Notes: generated by a model from the sequence alone, not told the origin. DNA of 64,000 nt from Vermamoeba vermiformis (GCA_045837725.1 JBEWZL010000296.1:44248-108247), one strand, 5' to 3'. Counted from the stretch's first letter, positions 24,201-36,521 are shown. Numbers and translations are program-made.

Positions 24201-24783
24201 TTGCTGATCATGGTCGGATCCATTACGGCGACGGGTCTTGGTTTAGTCTTTAGCGCGGGATTTCCAGATGTGAGAAAGTCCCAAGTATTTGCTACTGTGG
24301 CCATGTTGTTCATGTACGATAAGTTTAACATTAGATCTAATACGAGATGTTAAGTGCTAACCTTGGCTTTCAGTTTATTGGCTGGCGGCTTTTACATCAA
24401 ACTAGAGCTCATTCCTGCGTGGATTAGTTGGCTGCAGTATTTGTCGTACTTGAAGTACGCCCTTGATGTAAGTCTCGGTTTGACACGTGTCATATATATA
24501 CTCTGTTTTGTTAAGTGACACGTGTCAAGTTGCAAAAGTCTTCTAACATTTCCAAATATAGTCATTGATCATCAGCCAGTTCACAGGCGCTACATTCGAA
24601 CAAACACCACTTGTGACACAATTCGATGGCTACGATCCAATTCCCGGTGAACTCGTCATAGCATCGCGATCACTGACAGTGCCCTCAATGTGGGGCAGTT
24701 TTGCCGTGGTGATTGGTTGGGGCATTGCGTTCTGGGCCGTAGCATTTGTGTTGCTACGGAACTCGCTTAAACCACGCAATTAA
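21281..24783 (+). CDS. ABCG-type half-transporter preceded by a PAS domain
   Basis: The 3' two thirds are a clear ABCG half-transporter. Walker A is GPTG|CGKTT, split by an intron at 22268. The signature is [15 protein letters not shown] (near 22730), Walker [12 protein letters not shown], the H-loop [17 protein letters not shown], then about six membrane segments ([53 protein letters not shown]), ending LKPRN at 24783. Upstream, 21410-21732 and the start of the next exon read as a PAS domain: [18 protein letters not shown], then [30 protein letters not shown], as in HERG-type PAS folds. The PAS frame and the ABC frame do not meet cleanly in the exon starting near 21898, and the link to the ATG at 21281 is also out of frame. 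The fusion is therefore likely but unproven. Three introns or intron parts carry TGACACGTGTCA copies. Confidence 0.82.
23703..23714. repeat. TGACACGTGTCA palindrome (copy 3 of 10), intronic
   Basis: Exact palindrome in an ABCG intron, followed within 5 bp by the partial repeat CTGTCAAGTGTCAAAA. Confidence 0.85.
24481..24527. repeat. Two TGACACGTGTCA palindromes (copies 4 and 5 of 10) in one intron
   Basis: Exact copies at 24481-24492 and 24516-24527, with 35 bp from start to start, in the last ABCG intron just after the exon ending LKYALD. Confidence 0.87.
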
Positions 24784-24894
24784 GACCTTGTTCAGCTTGT
24801 GGAGTTCATGGTAAGTTTATTCAAAATACACTAGGATAAGATACGGCGTAACACTTAAGCTAGGCCGTGGACTCATGTCCTATTAGAGCTGTTG

Positions 24895-26185
24895 CTATTC
24901 GTTCTGGTTCAGTGGTGTCGGGCGGATTGCTCGTTGTGCTGCGGGCGTCCTAAAAAGTGTAGATGAGAGGGGTACGGTAAGAGCGCTCAGGGGTATGAAC
25001 CGTGCTGGCGGCGTTGAAGTACGCTTGGGCAACACAAAAAAGTTGTGTGAGGCTTCAGGGACGTTTCTAATTTCTTTTTCAAAGTCCATCAACTGCCGCT
25101 TAAAGCCATTGTTCAACTTCGTCAAAATTTTCAATTCTTCTTCTATACGTCTCTTTGCTTCCTGTAGCGTCATTCTAAATAAAAAATTGCTTACTCACTT
25201 CCAAATAAGGCAATATTGCTGTACGTACCCTCGGTGCTTAATTAAATAGGCGTAAATTATAGCAACAGATCTCGACTGACCCATTTTGCAGTGCACTAAT
25301 ACACTACCAGAGACAAGGCCTTTCCAAATAAAATCAGTCAAATCATGCAGCTTGGGCATGATGTTCTCGTGTTCGCTGTCCTTAAATGGCTCTCTAAAAA
25401 AGATCCTGTTAATTAACGTGACACCAGGTAACTCTGGCAACTTACTTTTTGTACGTAAACTGGAACGGAAGTTTACCATCGGTAAAAAATATATCTCGCT
25501 CGTAGTAATTGGATACCTTTTAGGCCACATTAACAATGTGCGTGACGTTCACTGACAATAGCCTGCAGTATTAAACGGCATTAGTTATTGGTGGAATATT
25601 CATTTAATACTAAAAACGTACCACTCGGAATTAATGGCGACATCAGCATTGCCTAAAAACAGACGAGACTCTGCTGTTATTTCAATTACTTCAATGCCTT
25701 GCTGAATATCGAATGGATGTAATGTCTCGCTGATCTGCCGTTCTGTTTTGATCGGAGTTAACTCGAGGTTGACTGGAGTTTCAGCTTTGTTGGGAGATTG
25801 CAAGAGCTCTGGATCAACTGCTATTTCATCCAAAGCGCCAAGATCGGATATAAACGGCAAATCTTGAACTTGAAAATCAGTTGTTGGGAGCAGATCTGGC
25901 ATTTCAGCGAGGATCTCGGATTTTTTGCTCTTGGCACGTTTCGGAGGCTTTGATGCCTCTGAATCTTGTAGTGGCAACTTGCGTTTTCGATCTGCTGGCT
26001 TCTGGTAATCTTTCTTTGTCACTGCGGTTGTGTTTTCTTTGCCGATGATCCGTGATCTTTTTGGATTAGTTACGGAGCTCAAAAAAGTAATTGATATAAA
26101 AAAATTATTTACATACCATTTGCACGGGGTTAACCTCAGCAGAGCTTAAATCGTGATGCAAGCAAGTTGATGGATGTCTTGGCAT
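24895..26185 (-). CDS. Dual-specificity protein phosphatase (DUSP)
   Basis: The catalytic loop VLVHCKMGQSRSVAIIYAYL (near 25250-25300) has the HCX5R signature with catalytic Cys and Arg. Upstream, SRLFLGNADVAINSEW|LLSVNVTHIVNV matches the DSP recognition region, and INRIFFREPFKD gives the general-acid loop with Asp. The last exon (MTLQEAKRRIEEELKILTKL ... GFKRQLMDFE) is the usual C-terminal helix, followed by a Pro/Thr-rich tail ending LNQNE at 24895. An N-terminal extension of about 100 residues is basic and Ser/Pro-rich (DRKRKLPLQ, PPKRAKSKK) and may hold a nuclear localisation signal. The 5' end is uncertain: an ATG at 26185 opens MPRHPSTCLHHDL but does not join the next exon in phase. The splice after HIVNV is also unresolved. 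The gene is convergent with the ABCG gene. Confidence 0.82.
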
Positions 26186-26502
26186 TAATTTCGGCTTAGT
26201 TTAATGCAGAAAATAAAATACATTAAGTGCAAAAATAATCATGTGATATTTATTCTTACCAAAAGAAGTCATAACGTTTTAGTTTTCTGCCCGTTAAAAA
26301 ACTGATCCAGATTAAACTAAACGGGTGACCTGAATTCCTCTTTTTGGCCAAACCTACGATTGCATGAAAATATAAATATTAGGGCCATTGTGATTCTTCA
26401 ACTTTACCTGATTTGGACAAATCACCAAATATTAATTTTTAGTCTTTGTTCTCGAGAAAAAAAAATTTCGTGAATGGTAAAAAATTTCGTGAATGGTGTT
26501 TA
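26186..26502. other. Intergenic region with a short tandem duplication
   Basis: About 320 bp with no gene. AAAAATTTCGTGAATGGT occurs twice in a row at 26461-26478 and 26480-26497. The stretch otherwise looks like ordinary AT-rich spacer. Confidence 0.55.
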
Positions 26503-29500
26503 TTATTTTGCTTTCACGTTGAACAATTGTTTCTCGCCATTATTGTACGTCACGAGCAGCTCTGAAGAATTATGACCTGATTTGAAAGCCAATACTTCGC
26601 GCAAGTCATAGCGGACGCGAACTTTAGTCCTCTTTAAGAAATCGAGTGAAGGCAATACTGCTAGAGAACTGACAGCTAAACAAAAAATATAATTTTAGTA
26701 ATTATTATGATAATCGTAAATTATTTGGCTTAATTATTTTTGGATTAGCTTACCAGATTTGACGCGGAAAATTAACGGTGCAATGATGAAGTAACTAACA
26801 GCTGCGCAACCAACGCCAAAATAGAACCACTTTCTATTCTTCTTCACGAATCTTTCTATTTTAGCTTCAATTGTCGAGGATTGGACGATCTGTCGAATCC
26901 AGGTTAGACTTAGTCTTGCAACTGTATTTTTGAAGCTGAATAATTCTTACCTTCTTATCATTATTGTTTAATCGGTTAATTTCGTCGGTGAGCTAAATAA
27001 AGAATGAAGAATTAAAAAACAGATCGAGATCAAGAAAGTTGCAACGTACTCGTTGGATGTGCTTCTCTCGCTCAGCCAAAAGTGATTTAAACCGTTCAAT
27101 TTCAACGTCTATATTATCGCCTGTAGTTTCTATGTGATTAGTACTCGATTGGCTGTTGTTAACTTCGAGCTGAAGAACGTTGACTTGTGTTTGCAATTGT
27201 TCATTGGCAGTTTCCTTATTTAGTAATGTCTCTTTGAGCAACTTGATCTCGTTACGTAAAATTTCCATATTTGTACTGACTTTGGATTCGTCAGCGTTAC
27301 TTTGCGTTAATTTCTTTCGCAGATCTCTTTCTCGTTCACTGAACGCTCTTTCCTTATTTAGTAATTCCGCTTCTTTTTCCTTCAATTGCGATTCTAATGT
27401 AATTATCGTGCTTTGTTGACTATTAATTTGATCTATTTTTAGCTTTATGTCATTTTCTCGCTGAGCCAATTGATTTTCTTTTTCAGTCAACGCGGTTTCT
27501 AACTTGGAAATCGAAGCTTTGCTAGAATTCATTTGTTGCTCGAATTCTTTTTCTTTCTCGTTCAGTGAACTCTTCAAATTGCTGTTATTTTCTTCACTGC
27601 GTTTCAACTCTTCAGATCGAGTTTGCAGATCCGAACTGATCTTCGATGATTCTTCATATTTCCGCTTTAGTGCTTCTTCTAACTCGCTAATCTTTGCAGA
27701 TTTTTCTTTAATTAACTGATCGTGATCTTTTTCATTTTGTTCCGTTGCAGATCTGACTTGATTTTCAAGGCTAGAAATAATTTCGTTCTTCTTAGTCAAT
27801 TCTTCTTGTATCTGCGCTAATTTTTCTTGCAAGCTCTTCACTAACGCATCTTTCTCGTTAATTTTTGCTTCTCTTTCGCTCAATTCTTTTTGGACCAGAT
27901 CCAATTTTTCTTCGAAATTTTTTCTCGTTGTAATTTCATTTTCTTTCAACTTCTTGTTCTCTTTTTTTAACTCGTCTAATTCATTATTCAATTCTTCATC
28001 AATTTTTTCTTGTTCGACCAAACTGTTTTTCGTCTGTTGCAGCATTTGTTTCAACTGTTCAAAATTGCTCTTGTATTGTTCCGATTGCGTGGCCAATTTA
28101 TCCTTCAGTTCGTTATTTTCCCTATTAACAATAAGCAAATTATTAACTGCTTTAAATTAAAGAACCATCGCTTACTTTTCCAACAAAGATTTTTGTTCGC
28201 GAACAGATCTGACTTCATTTTTGCGATTTTCAAGCTCAGCACGCACCTTTAATTTTACCAACCGTTAAAATTATTATTAACTTTAGTATTAATATGAAAT
28301 TACCTGTTGATTGCCTTCGTCTGATGCACGTAACTTTTCGAGCTCTGCTTGCAAATTGGCCGTGATCTCCTAAAAAGGAAATATTCAGATTAGTAGCAAA
28401 TCTTATTAATGTTGCTATTATAGCGTACCTTTTGCTTCTCCAACTCTGCTTTCAACGTCGTCGTGCCTTCATTACACGGGGTCAAACTGCCGGTGACATT
28501 GTTCAACTGCGACTCTAAGCTCGCTTTGTTCTATTTTAAGCACCATTAATATACTTAATGTAATATATAGGAATAATTTTGTACGTACTGCTTGCAAACT
28601 TTTAACTTGGTTCTGCAAGTCTTCGACTTGTTTGTGAAATTCTTCTTGCTGTGAACAAAAACGATCAGTTATTTCAATACGAATAATAAAATTGATAAAA
28701 TTTCACTTACTTGCGCCGCTTGGACTTCCAAATCTTTCTTTTTGTTGAGCTAAAAAAAGAACGTGTCAAAAAAATGAAGTTGACATTTTTGGTTTCGTGA
28801 AAGACTTACAGCTGCAAATTTGATCAAGAACGGCACGAATTCTTCGTAATTTAGTTTTTCCGTGGTCTTTTTCCCACTCTCTTTGTACATCTCTTCGAGC
28901 ACTGGATCGCTAATAGAAATACCTTGCGAGTCCAAAGTATTCTTGATATCATCGAATGTGATGTATCCATCGTCATCTGAATCAAATAGCATCGCGTACT
29001 GCTCCGCCGTTTCCCTAATAAGGAAATTACATTAGAATTAATGATTGCAAAAATTTTTTGATTTGATCCAAAAAAGATCTGAAATTTTGTTAGACTTACT
29101 TGGAGGAAAAATCCGCTTCTAAAGGAGCGTTACTAAGCTTCGTGACATCAATCTTATTAATGACATTTAAGATTAAATCTGATTTTGACGGGGCTGACGG
29201 AACTTCAATCGGAAATTTCGTAAAAATCGTGGCAACGAAACCGATCAAATGCGCGTCTCCTTTCACGACGTCTTCAGCTGACACGAACTTTCTGCACTGA
29301 ATTTTCTCGGCATTAGCAAGCATCGATTCAGCGCGATTTAATAAATTCTCGATCTCGAGCGGAGATCTGTCGCATTGTTCTGGGGCTAGTTGATTCATCA
29401 AAACTGTCAAATTTTCACTATCCTATACATAAATAATAATAAATATTAGTCTATCTATTAAAATTGCATCACCTATTAGCAGATCTTCCAACAAAAACTA

Positions 29501-30520
29501 TTCGACTAATTTTTAAATATCTAAATAAATACCTACCGATAAATCAGATGTAAAATTCGTGACTACTCTAGGCCACTGTGCCATTCTTAAATGATAATTG
29601 AACCAACTCATCAAAATTTCTTCTGGCGGCAACTTGCTCGAATGAGACAATTCTGCGACTTGTTTCAATAAGCCGCTCTGTGCAATATATTAGCACCATA
29701 CTATATAATGATGAACAACATAGTACGTACCTTGACGATTTGCCATAAGATACCGAGAACCAAATGCGGCTTCAATTTAAAATTAATTATAAATTATTGG
29801 GGCCAGAAAAGGGCTTACAGTGCCTTGCAATAAATCCGTAGCGTCTAAATTAACGATATTGCATCCAAATCGACCGGCAGCTTGCAAGAAAATCTTCAAA
29901 TTATTAACGTTAAATAAATTCGATTGAATGACAGCCGTACAAACCTTATAATTTTCGATTTTTTCGAATTGAGCACGATTTTCATTAGCAAAACTTGTCT
30001 TAAATGGCTTTAAACCTTTGAATAAATGCGGAGCTATCGCATGTAACAGCCGGCTTTAAATTAATAAATATTAATTAACTAATACGGTTCACAAATCATC
30101 CGTTACGAACCATAATAATATGCCATCTTTCACTCGTTCAAATAGCTCGTCATTTTCAGTGCTAATATTCACATCAGGCAGTACTGTATTAATAAAATCA
30201 ACGAGACCTGAAAAAGATTTTGTTAGGGAATTTTGGAATTCACCAAATTGGGCATAAACGAGCTAAATAGACTCTGTATCGATATAAAACAATTATTTAT
30301 AGTGACATTTCGAATATTTGAATTATTTGGTAATTTTTTGCGATCTTGGTTGTAGAATTCACTTGCCTTTTGTTTCTGCGTCTGAAATATAGTGCTTTAC
30401 AGTCATAGGACCATGAAGGTCAACCGAGCTACTTCTTAACGAGGGAGACGATCTGCCAGGCGAAACAGGCTGATCTTGATCCTCTTTCTTCGGTTGACGC
30501 GGCGTAAGTCTGTCAGACAT
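26503..30520 (-). CDS. Membrane-anchored coiled-coil protein with fimbrin-type CH domains and EF-hand
   Basis: Starts MSDRLTPRQPKK at 30520. The first domain reads GLVDFINTVLPDVN ... LFERVKDGILLW, like fimbrin/plastin CH1. Then PHLVLGILWQIVKSGLLKQV, a CH1-CH2 link, and ESMLANAEKIQCRKFVSAED with VVKGDAHLIGFVATIFTKFP, the CH2 core of fimbrins; together an actin-binding domain. An EF-hand follows at about 28990 (DSDDDGYITFDD, all Ca2+ ligands present) with a weaker partner (EKLNYEEFVPFL). From 28745 to 27050 there are about 550 residues of Lys/Glu-rich coiled coil. Near 26800 comes one membrane segment (WFYFGVGCAAVSYFIIAPLIF), then a basic tail of about 60 residues ending FNVKAK. Fimbrins have EF-hands first and four CH domains, and alpha-actinins have spectrin repeats, so this order is unusual. 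The first intron (30366-30208) is GC-AG. Likely a Ca2+-modulated tether between actin and a membrane. Confidence 0.85.
30208..30366 (-). other. GC-AG intron in the CH/coiled-coil gene
   Basis: On the minus strand the donor is GCAAGT and the acceptor TTTTTCAG. Removal joins DAETK|GLVDFINTV in frame, the start of the CH1 domain. Confidence 0.7.
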
Positions 30521-30677
30521 GATATTAAATTATTTTTTCGTCAAGAATTGTGCCGTCATGAATTTATGAATAATAAAAGAATAAATTGGGATACATTTAA
30601 TTTTTGGGCGGGCCGTTTGACTTATTATTTTTTACACAAATGCAACGTTAACATAATAGAAGGCACATTGCAATATC
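30521..30677. promoter_or_regulatory. Divergent promoter region, 157 bp
   Basis: Start codons of the CH/coiled-coil gene (minus) and the TMEM245-like gene (plus) lie 157 bp apart, so the two genes probably share a bidirectional promoter. No TATA box seen. Confidence 0.55.
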
Positions 30678-32745
30678 ATGACAACTAAATTCAGCGACGA
30701 TATTGGTAAATTAAGGAGCCCGACTTCAATGTCGTTGGATTTAGATGCAGAGGACACAGTTTACAAACAAATTCAGCAAGCATTCATTACCACCGCTACA
30801 CAATTAGTAGGCATGGCCGTTGCGTTACTGCTGTATTGGAACTATGTAAGAGTCAGATCCAAATAATTTTGTGACGTCGATCGTTGACAAACAAAATTAA
30901 CGTAATTGGCTTAGCGATAATTTATGACACTATACTTTTTTACCGATGGTATTTATTCATATTTATTCAATTAAAATTGTTCGTGAATTAACGGATCTGG
31001 TTACTGAATTCCATTTTTTCAACAGGTCATGCTCAAGCCATATTTAACGCCATTTTTCTGGGCACTTACATTCTGCATCGTATTATATAAGCCCCGACAA
31101 GCCGTCATTAATTTCCTCAAGCCACTAAGCAAGTTCGAGATAGATCCGCAAAATGACAGCTACAAATTGCGCGTGATTGCCAAAGCGAGTTTCTTCATCG
31201 AAAGAATTGCTCATCCATTGAAGAATTTTAATATGGTCTTTTTTGTATTTTTAGTGCTCGGATACATCTTCTGTGGTAAGTTAATTCTTTCTATTTTCAG
31301 AATTGATTGAATACGGATCTGATTTTCTAACGATGAATTTGCAGCTTATATTGGCTTCTACTTCTCCATTCCTATATTTTGGATGCTTGGCTTGCCGTTA
31401 TTTATATTTGCTACGAGTATTTTGACATTAACTCTGTGTAGCTCAAAATTCCATGGCACGCTCGTGGCAGTATGGCAAGTAAAACCCTTTTAAATAATAT
31501 AATTATACTAACACGATTAATATATAGGTTCTTATTATTTTTGTGCGTCGGAGCGATATTATTGTTCCACTTTTTTGTTACGAAGTCAACTGAGGAAGGC
31601 TGGATGTTCATTGAGGCGGTCAAAGACGTGCTTCAAGACCCAAATTTGCAGACTAAATTAACTGAATATGGATTTACATCGCAATTTGTCAAGGATCGCG
31701 TGCAAGACGGCCAAGTAAGGAAAAACTATTGATCCTTGATCCGAAAAATAGTTTAATTATTTTTGTAGTATTATTTAGATAGTTGGCTACAATCTAACAA
31801 CGTTAATCTTACGAGCATTACAACTATATACGATTTAGTCAGCAGACCAGCGGGCCTCAATGTTTCAATAGTCAACAGCATGCAAAAAGATCATTGGCAA
31901 TTTTTGCAATCGTTGCTAAAAATAGACACAACACCAGTACGAAGAGTCGGAACATTTTTCCTGCAAACAGGATTTGGTTTCATATGGGTCATGGGCAGCT
32001 TTTTTGGATCATTTTACAACTTTGTGACGTACCTCTTAGTATTCCTGGCCTGCTTATTCTACTTGCTCCAAAGCGAGACGTTTTTCATCGAGTATATTGC
32101 AGCTATTTTGCCTATTCACTCGCAAAGCAAAACGAACTTCATCGACACTCTGACCAAATCCATCAACGGCATTTTCGTTGGATCTTTCTTGGTCTGCATA
32201 TCTCATGGCTTAGTTACCTACTTGTTCTTCTGGCTATTGGATCTCAACTATATTTACGTCGCTACATTCATCACTGCATTCACAGCCTTGTTCCCATTCG
32301 TGTCGAGCAGTCTTATCTTCGTGCCTGTACTGTTCGGTCTAAGGCTCAAAGAGAACCCGTTTTGGTGGTACTACGTCGCAGCCTATGCCTCCTCACAATT
32401 CTTCCTATTGTGGATCTTGGAACCATTCATCTATCGAAGAATTCCCGCGTCACATCCGTACCTGACGGGTATTGCCATCGTGCTTGGTTGGTCAGGTACG
32501 CCATTAAATTTCTTCTAATATAACCACTAATATTATTTATAGCGTTTGGCTTCGAAGGAGTGTTTCTTGGACCAATGCTTATTGTGTTTACGATTACCGC
32601 GTACGATCTGTTCCAAAGCAACAAGAATATTGCGCTAAATACCTCAAGAAGCCGGCGCAAGAAGCGAAGAACATCAGGACGGTATTATGGTCTTAGTCCT
32701 AGCACGACAACAAGCATGGATCACCACATTGAATCAAAATTATAA
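30678..32745 (+). CDS. TMEM245-like membrane protein (AI-2E transporter superfamily)
   Basis: Multi-pass membrane protein starting MTTKFSDDIGKLRSP. Exons from 31028 encode paired hydrophobic helices (LTPFFWALTFCIVLYKPRQA, MVFFVFLVLGYIFC, FLLFLCVGAILLFHFFV). A soluble segment with amphipathic helices follows (FIEAVKDVLQDPNLQTKLTE), and a long exon at about 31772-32493 holds the conserved part: SFFGSFYNFVTYLLVFLAC, the re-entrant/hairpin region ITAFTALFPFVSS, LEPFIYRRIPASHPYLTG and GFEGVFLGPMLIVF. This order matches eukaryotic TMEM245 and bacterial AI-2E family permeases (family knowledge). The C-terminus is basic and Ser-rich, ending HHIESKL at 32745. Substrate unknown. Confidence 0.82.
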
Positions 32746-33245
32746 TTTCAAAACCTTGTACATAATAACACAACAAAGAACTTACAAAATTGGAATATTT
32801 GTTCGGTTGTTTATCGGGAGACCGGTATGAACAATGTCAGCGAGATTTCTGCGATGCAGTAAAAAACAACGGTCAAATCTGATGTTGATCAGCTTGGTTG
32901 ATCGGGTAATTTAATTAATTTACAATCATAGTAATTATATTTGTGTTCGTGGCAATAGAACACTATAAAGAGATTCGTTTAATTAATTTTTGGTCAATTT
33001 TTATCGAATTTTCTACCGAATTACCGAATCTGCTTCAAATAATTCTCGTCTAAAACGTGCACCTGACGTGTGATTAATTATAATTTTAACCGCATTTTCG
33101 CGGGGTATTAAAATTTCGCAGCTCGTTAAAAGCAACCGGCCACTTTTCAATAATCTTTACTCGCATTTCCTAACAGCCGTTGTATTTAACGCGAACTCCT
33201 CATTTTTTTATTTTGAATCAACTTTTGTAAATACAACGCCACAAT
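32746..33245. other. Intergenic region, no gene seen
   Basis: 500 bp of AT-rich spacer between the TMEM245-like gene and the GH3 gene; nothing coding is supported. The promoter of the GH3 gene should lie in its right half. Confidence 0.5.
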
Positions 33246-36200
33246 ATGAAGAAATTATATTTATTTTTAGCGCTAGTACTATTTTCTAGCGCGATCTCCA
33301 ATGTACGATGCGTCGACATTGAAGATCTGCTTTCAAAAATGTCTTTAAGAGAAAAAATTGGTCAGATGACTCAAGTAAGTATCTATCCTATACTATGTAG
33401 GAACCATATCACTGAACAATTTATCAGATCGCAGCTATTGTAATGTACCCCGATGGAATTACCGTAGATCCGGGCATGGTCCGACAAGCTATCCAAACTT
33501 ATGGCGTAGGCTCGATATATAATCACTACTACTTTGTCTCGTCACGAGGAACAGGTACGTCTCATCGTCCTTAGATTCTTTCGAAACGCACACATCTAGT
33601 TCGGAAAATTAATTTCAAATTTTTTATTTTTAGGCAATAGTGCTTGGACTATTGACGAGTGGCGTGATTTCACGGACATGTTGCAAGACATCGCCACGAA
33701 CTCGACGGCCAATAAGATACCACTCATCTACGGTGTCGATGCTATTAACGGCGCTTCGTTTATTAAAAACGCAACGATATTTCCGCACGTAAGTGTTGGG
33801 CCAGATCTCGACGAAATTATTTCCCGAATTTGCAAAGTCTTATTGTCGGCTAATATCACTATGCATAGAACTACGGTCTGGCTGCTACTTGGAATCTAGA
33901 TCTGGCTCGTCAAGCCGCTTTCATTACCGCTAAAGATTGCCGAACTGTTGGCATCAATTGGAGTTTTGCACCGACCGCGGATGTCGCCGTGCAACCTAAC
34001 TGGGGTCGATTCTACGAGACTGTAAGTAACCACATCTCCTATAATTAGTCAAGACTAGTCTAATGTCTGATTCAAAAGTTCGGAGACGATCCGGTTTTGA
34101 TCTCGGAAATGGTCCGCGCCTCCATTCGAGGAGCGCAACAAAGCGACAACACGAACAAATTGTTCTGCAGACCTGAAGGCTCGAGCAATTATATGATGGC
34201 TTCTTGCGGCAAACACTTTATTGGCTACAGTCAACCTGACGGCGGATACGACAGAAGAAACGCAACGGTAAGTGTCAAAAACAGTATGACACGTGTCAAA
34301 TATTCATTTGTCGGTCTTAGATTGCCGATTGGATGTTGGAGCGTTATCACTATCCTCCCTTCCAAGTCGCCGTTGCTGAAAATGTAACGACGATGATGCT
34401 CAACTCCGTCGAATTCAACGGCACGCCCGTGCACATCAACAAAGCCTTGGTGACTGATTTATTGAAGAACTCGTGGAATTTCCACGGATTTGTCGTGAGC
34501 GACTATCAATCGCTGTTGCAACTCACCATCAAGTACGACATTCCTTCGTACCGCGAGGCGATTCGATTGGCTATTTTGGCTGGTCTAGACATGTACATGG
34601 TGCCCTTGGACTTCTCCTTCGTTGATATTTTATACGACTTGGTGATGAACAAAGAGGTGCCAGAAGAATTGATCACCGATAGCGCGAGAAGAATTTTGAC
34701 CGTGAAACAGAAACTCGGTTTGTTCGAGAACCCCTACACGTACCCCGACAACGTGTAAGTATATTGCTTGCATTATTCGAGCTATATAGCTAATTTATGT
34801 GTGTAGTCAAACTATTGGATCTGACGAGGACTTGCAAGTCGCGATGGACATTGCTCGTGAAGGCATTACGCTGTTGAAGAACGAGAATAACGCACTGCCA
34901 CTCAAGGACGTCACCAAGGTGCTCGTGACAGGTCCAGCAAGCAACTCACTCATGTGGCAGTCAGGCGCGTGGGTGTTCCATTGGCAAGGCGCTGAAAATG
35001 ACGGCGAGTTCGATGGCCGTGGCAAGACTATCCTTGGTGCCGTGCAAGACACCTACGGTGCGGATAATGTCATTTGGGGCCTCGGAACTACTTACGATGC
35101 CCCTGTTGATGCTCAAAACTTGGTCGCGCAAGCTGGTCAAGTGGATGTGGTCATTGTCGCTATTGGCGAACCTCCTGGTGCTGAAATGAGAAACGATATC
35201 GACGACTTGTAAGTAATACTACTCACGCATATTAATAATGCTTATTAATATTGTTTAGGCATTTCCCTGAAGCTCAGATCAACTTCGTCAATGACTTGGC
35301 TGCAGTGGCGAAGAAAATCGTTTTGGTTGTCGTAGCTGGTCGTCCTCGTTTGTTCCCTTCAGTCATTGACAAGGTCGATGCCATTCTCTACGCGTACTTG
35401 CCTGGTCCATGTAAGATTTATTTTGAATCCGCGGCGCGCGGCGAGGAAAAAGAGATTTCTAACTTTTTCTTTTAAATAGACGGCGGCGCCGTAATCACCG
35501 AAATTTTGACTGGAGCTACTAACCCGTAAGTTCTATTACTCGAAAATACCTTCGGAAATTCAAATAATTAATTACATGTCCCTAGATCTGGACGTTTGTC
35601 CTTTGCCTATCCAACCGCTAATGCCCAATTGTCTTACCAATACGGACAATACAAGCACGATGTTCAATGGGAGCGTGGCTTTGGCTTGTCATACACGACA
35701 TTCTCGTACAGCAATCTGCAGCTCTCCGCCGACAAGATCTATGTAAGTTCATTCGCAGTACGAAAAACAATTCACATTTTTTAATTTTGCTTCACACCAC
35801 AGAACAACGAGCAGATTCGTATTGCGATCGATGTCACGAATAATGGTACTGTTGATGGAAAAGAAGTCGTTCGTTTGAACTTTGCGGATCTGTTCAATTT
35901 TCCAGGTGAGGAATACTTGTTTATGCTCAAAAAATTCAGCAAAATCTCTTTGAAAGCTGGTAAGTATGACAATATTCAGCTCTTTCTATGTATAATCTTA
36001 CGGTATCCTTTCAGGCGAAACTCAGACTGTCGAATTCTTGATCGCGCCATCCGATCTGATCCACGCTGACACCGCTGATAGAATGAAACAAGGCGTAACT
36101 GTTAAGTTTAATATCAACGAGCAAATCACTGGTGATTTCCAGTTTATTGACCAACAAACAACGGATCCGTAAGTAGATTTCTCTATTCGGCCCGCTCGTC

Positions 36201-36420
36201 GAACGGAAAAATAAGAGATCTAACCGCAATAATATTTAGAACTCCATTGCCTGATATTTTAACACCCTCGACAACGCATGCACCTTCACCTTCTTCATCA
36301 CCGAGTGTTGTCCTGACACCGATCGACGATCAGATCCGCAACAATGACAGTTCAGCGAGCAATTTAGCTGCTGGCCTGATCTTATTGCTGACATTGCTTA
36401 GCACTGTACTTTTAGCTTAG
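33246..36420 (+). CDS. Secreted, probably GPI-anchored GH3 beta-glucosidase
   Basis: A signal peptide is evident (KKLYLFLALVLFSSAISNVR). Then the GH3 N-terminal barrel: LSKMSLREKIGQMTQ, IPLIYGVDAINGASF, INWSFAPTADVAVQPNWGRF, CGKHFIGYSQPDGGYDRR and HGFVVSDYQSL, where Asp is the expected nucleophile. The second domain has EGITLLKNENNALPL and AIGEPPGAEMRNDIDDL, the usual acid/base region, then the fibronectin-III-like domain (WERGFGLSYTTFSYSNLQ). The C-terminus has a Pro/Ser/Thr linker, a small-residue site (NNDSSANLA) and a hydrophobic end (GLILLLTLLSTVLLA), the form of a GPI-attachment signal. Expected reaction: release of terminal beta-D-glucose from oligosaccharides outside the cell or in the lysosome. 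About ten short introns; one (around 34268-34320) contains a TGACACGTGTCA palindrome at 34287. Confidence 0.92.
34287..34298. repeat. TGACACGTGTCA palindrome (copy 6 of 10), intronic
   Basis: Exact palindrome in a GH3 intron that also has the half-site AAGTGTCAAAA about 12 bp upstream. Confidence 0.85.
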
Positions 36421-36521
36421 AGTAGACTAGTTTAAGATATTGCCTTATCTGGAATTGTCACGGCCCGTGCAAACACGGAGGCGGAGATTAAATCGATTCC
36501 GACTCCGTTAATTAAGCCAGG

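Noticed and set aside
24481-24527. The paired palindromes as a CRISPR-like or satellite array
   Set aside because: Only two units with unrelated spacers occur here; the other copies are dispersed over tens of kilobases in different introns.
31894-32523. 209-residue second frame over the TMEM245-like exon
   Set aside because: It overlaps the true frame, which has the AI-2E family motifs; the alternative is Arg/His-rich and without known motifs.
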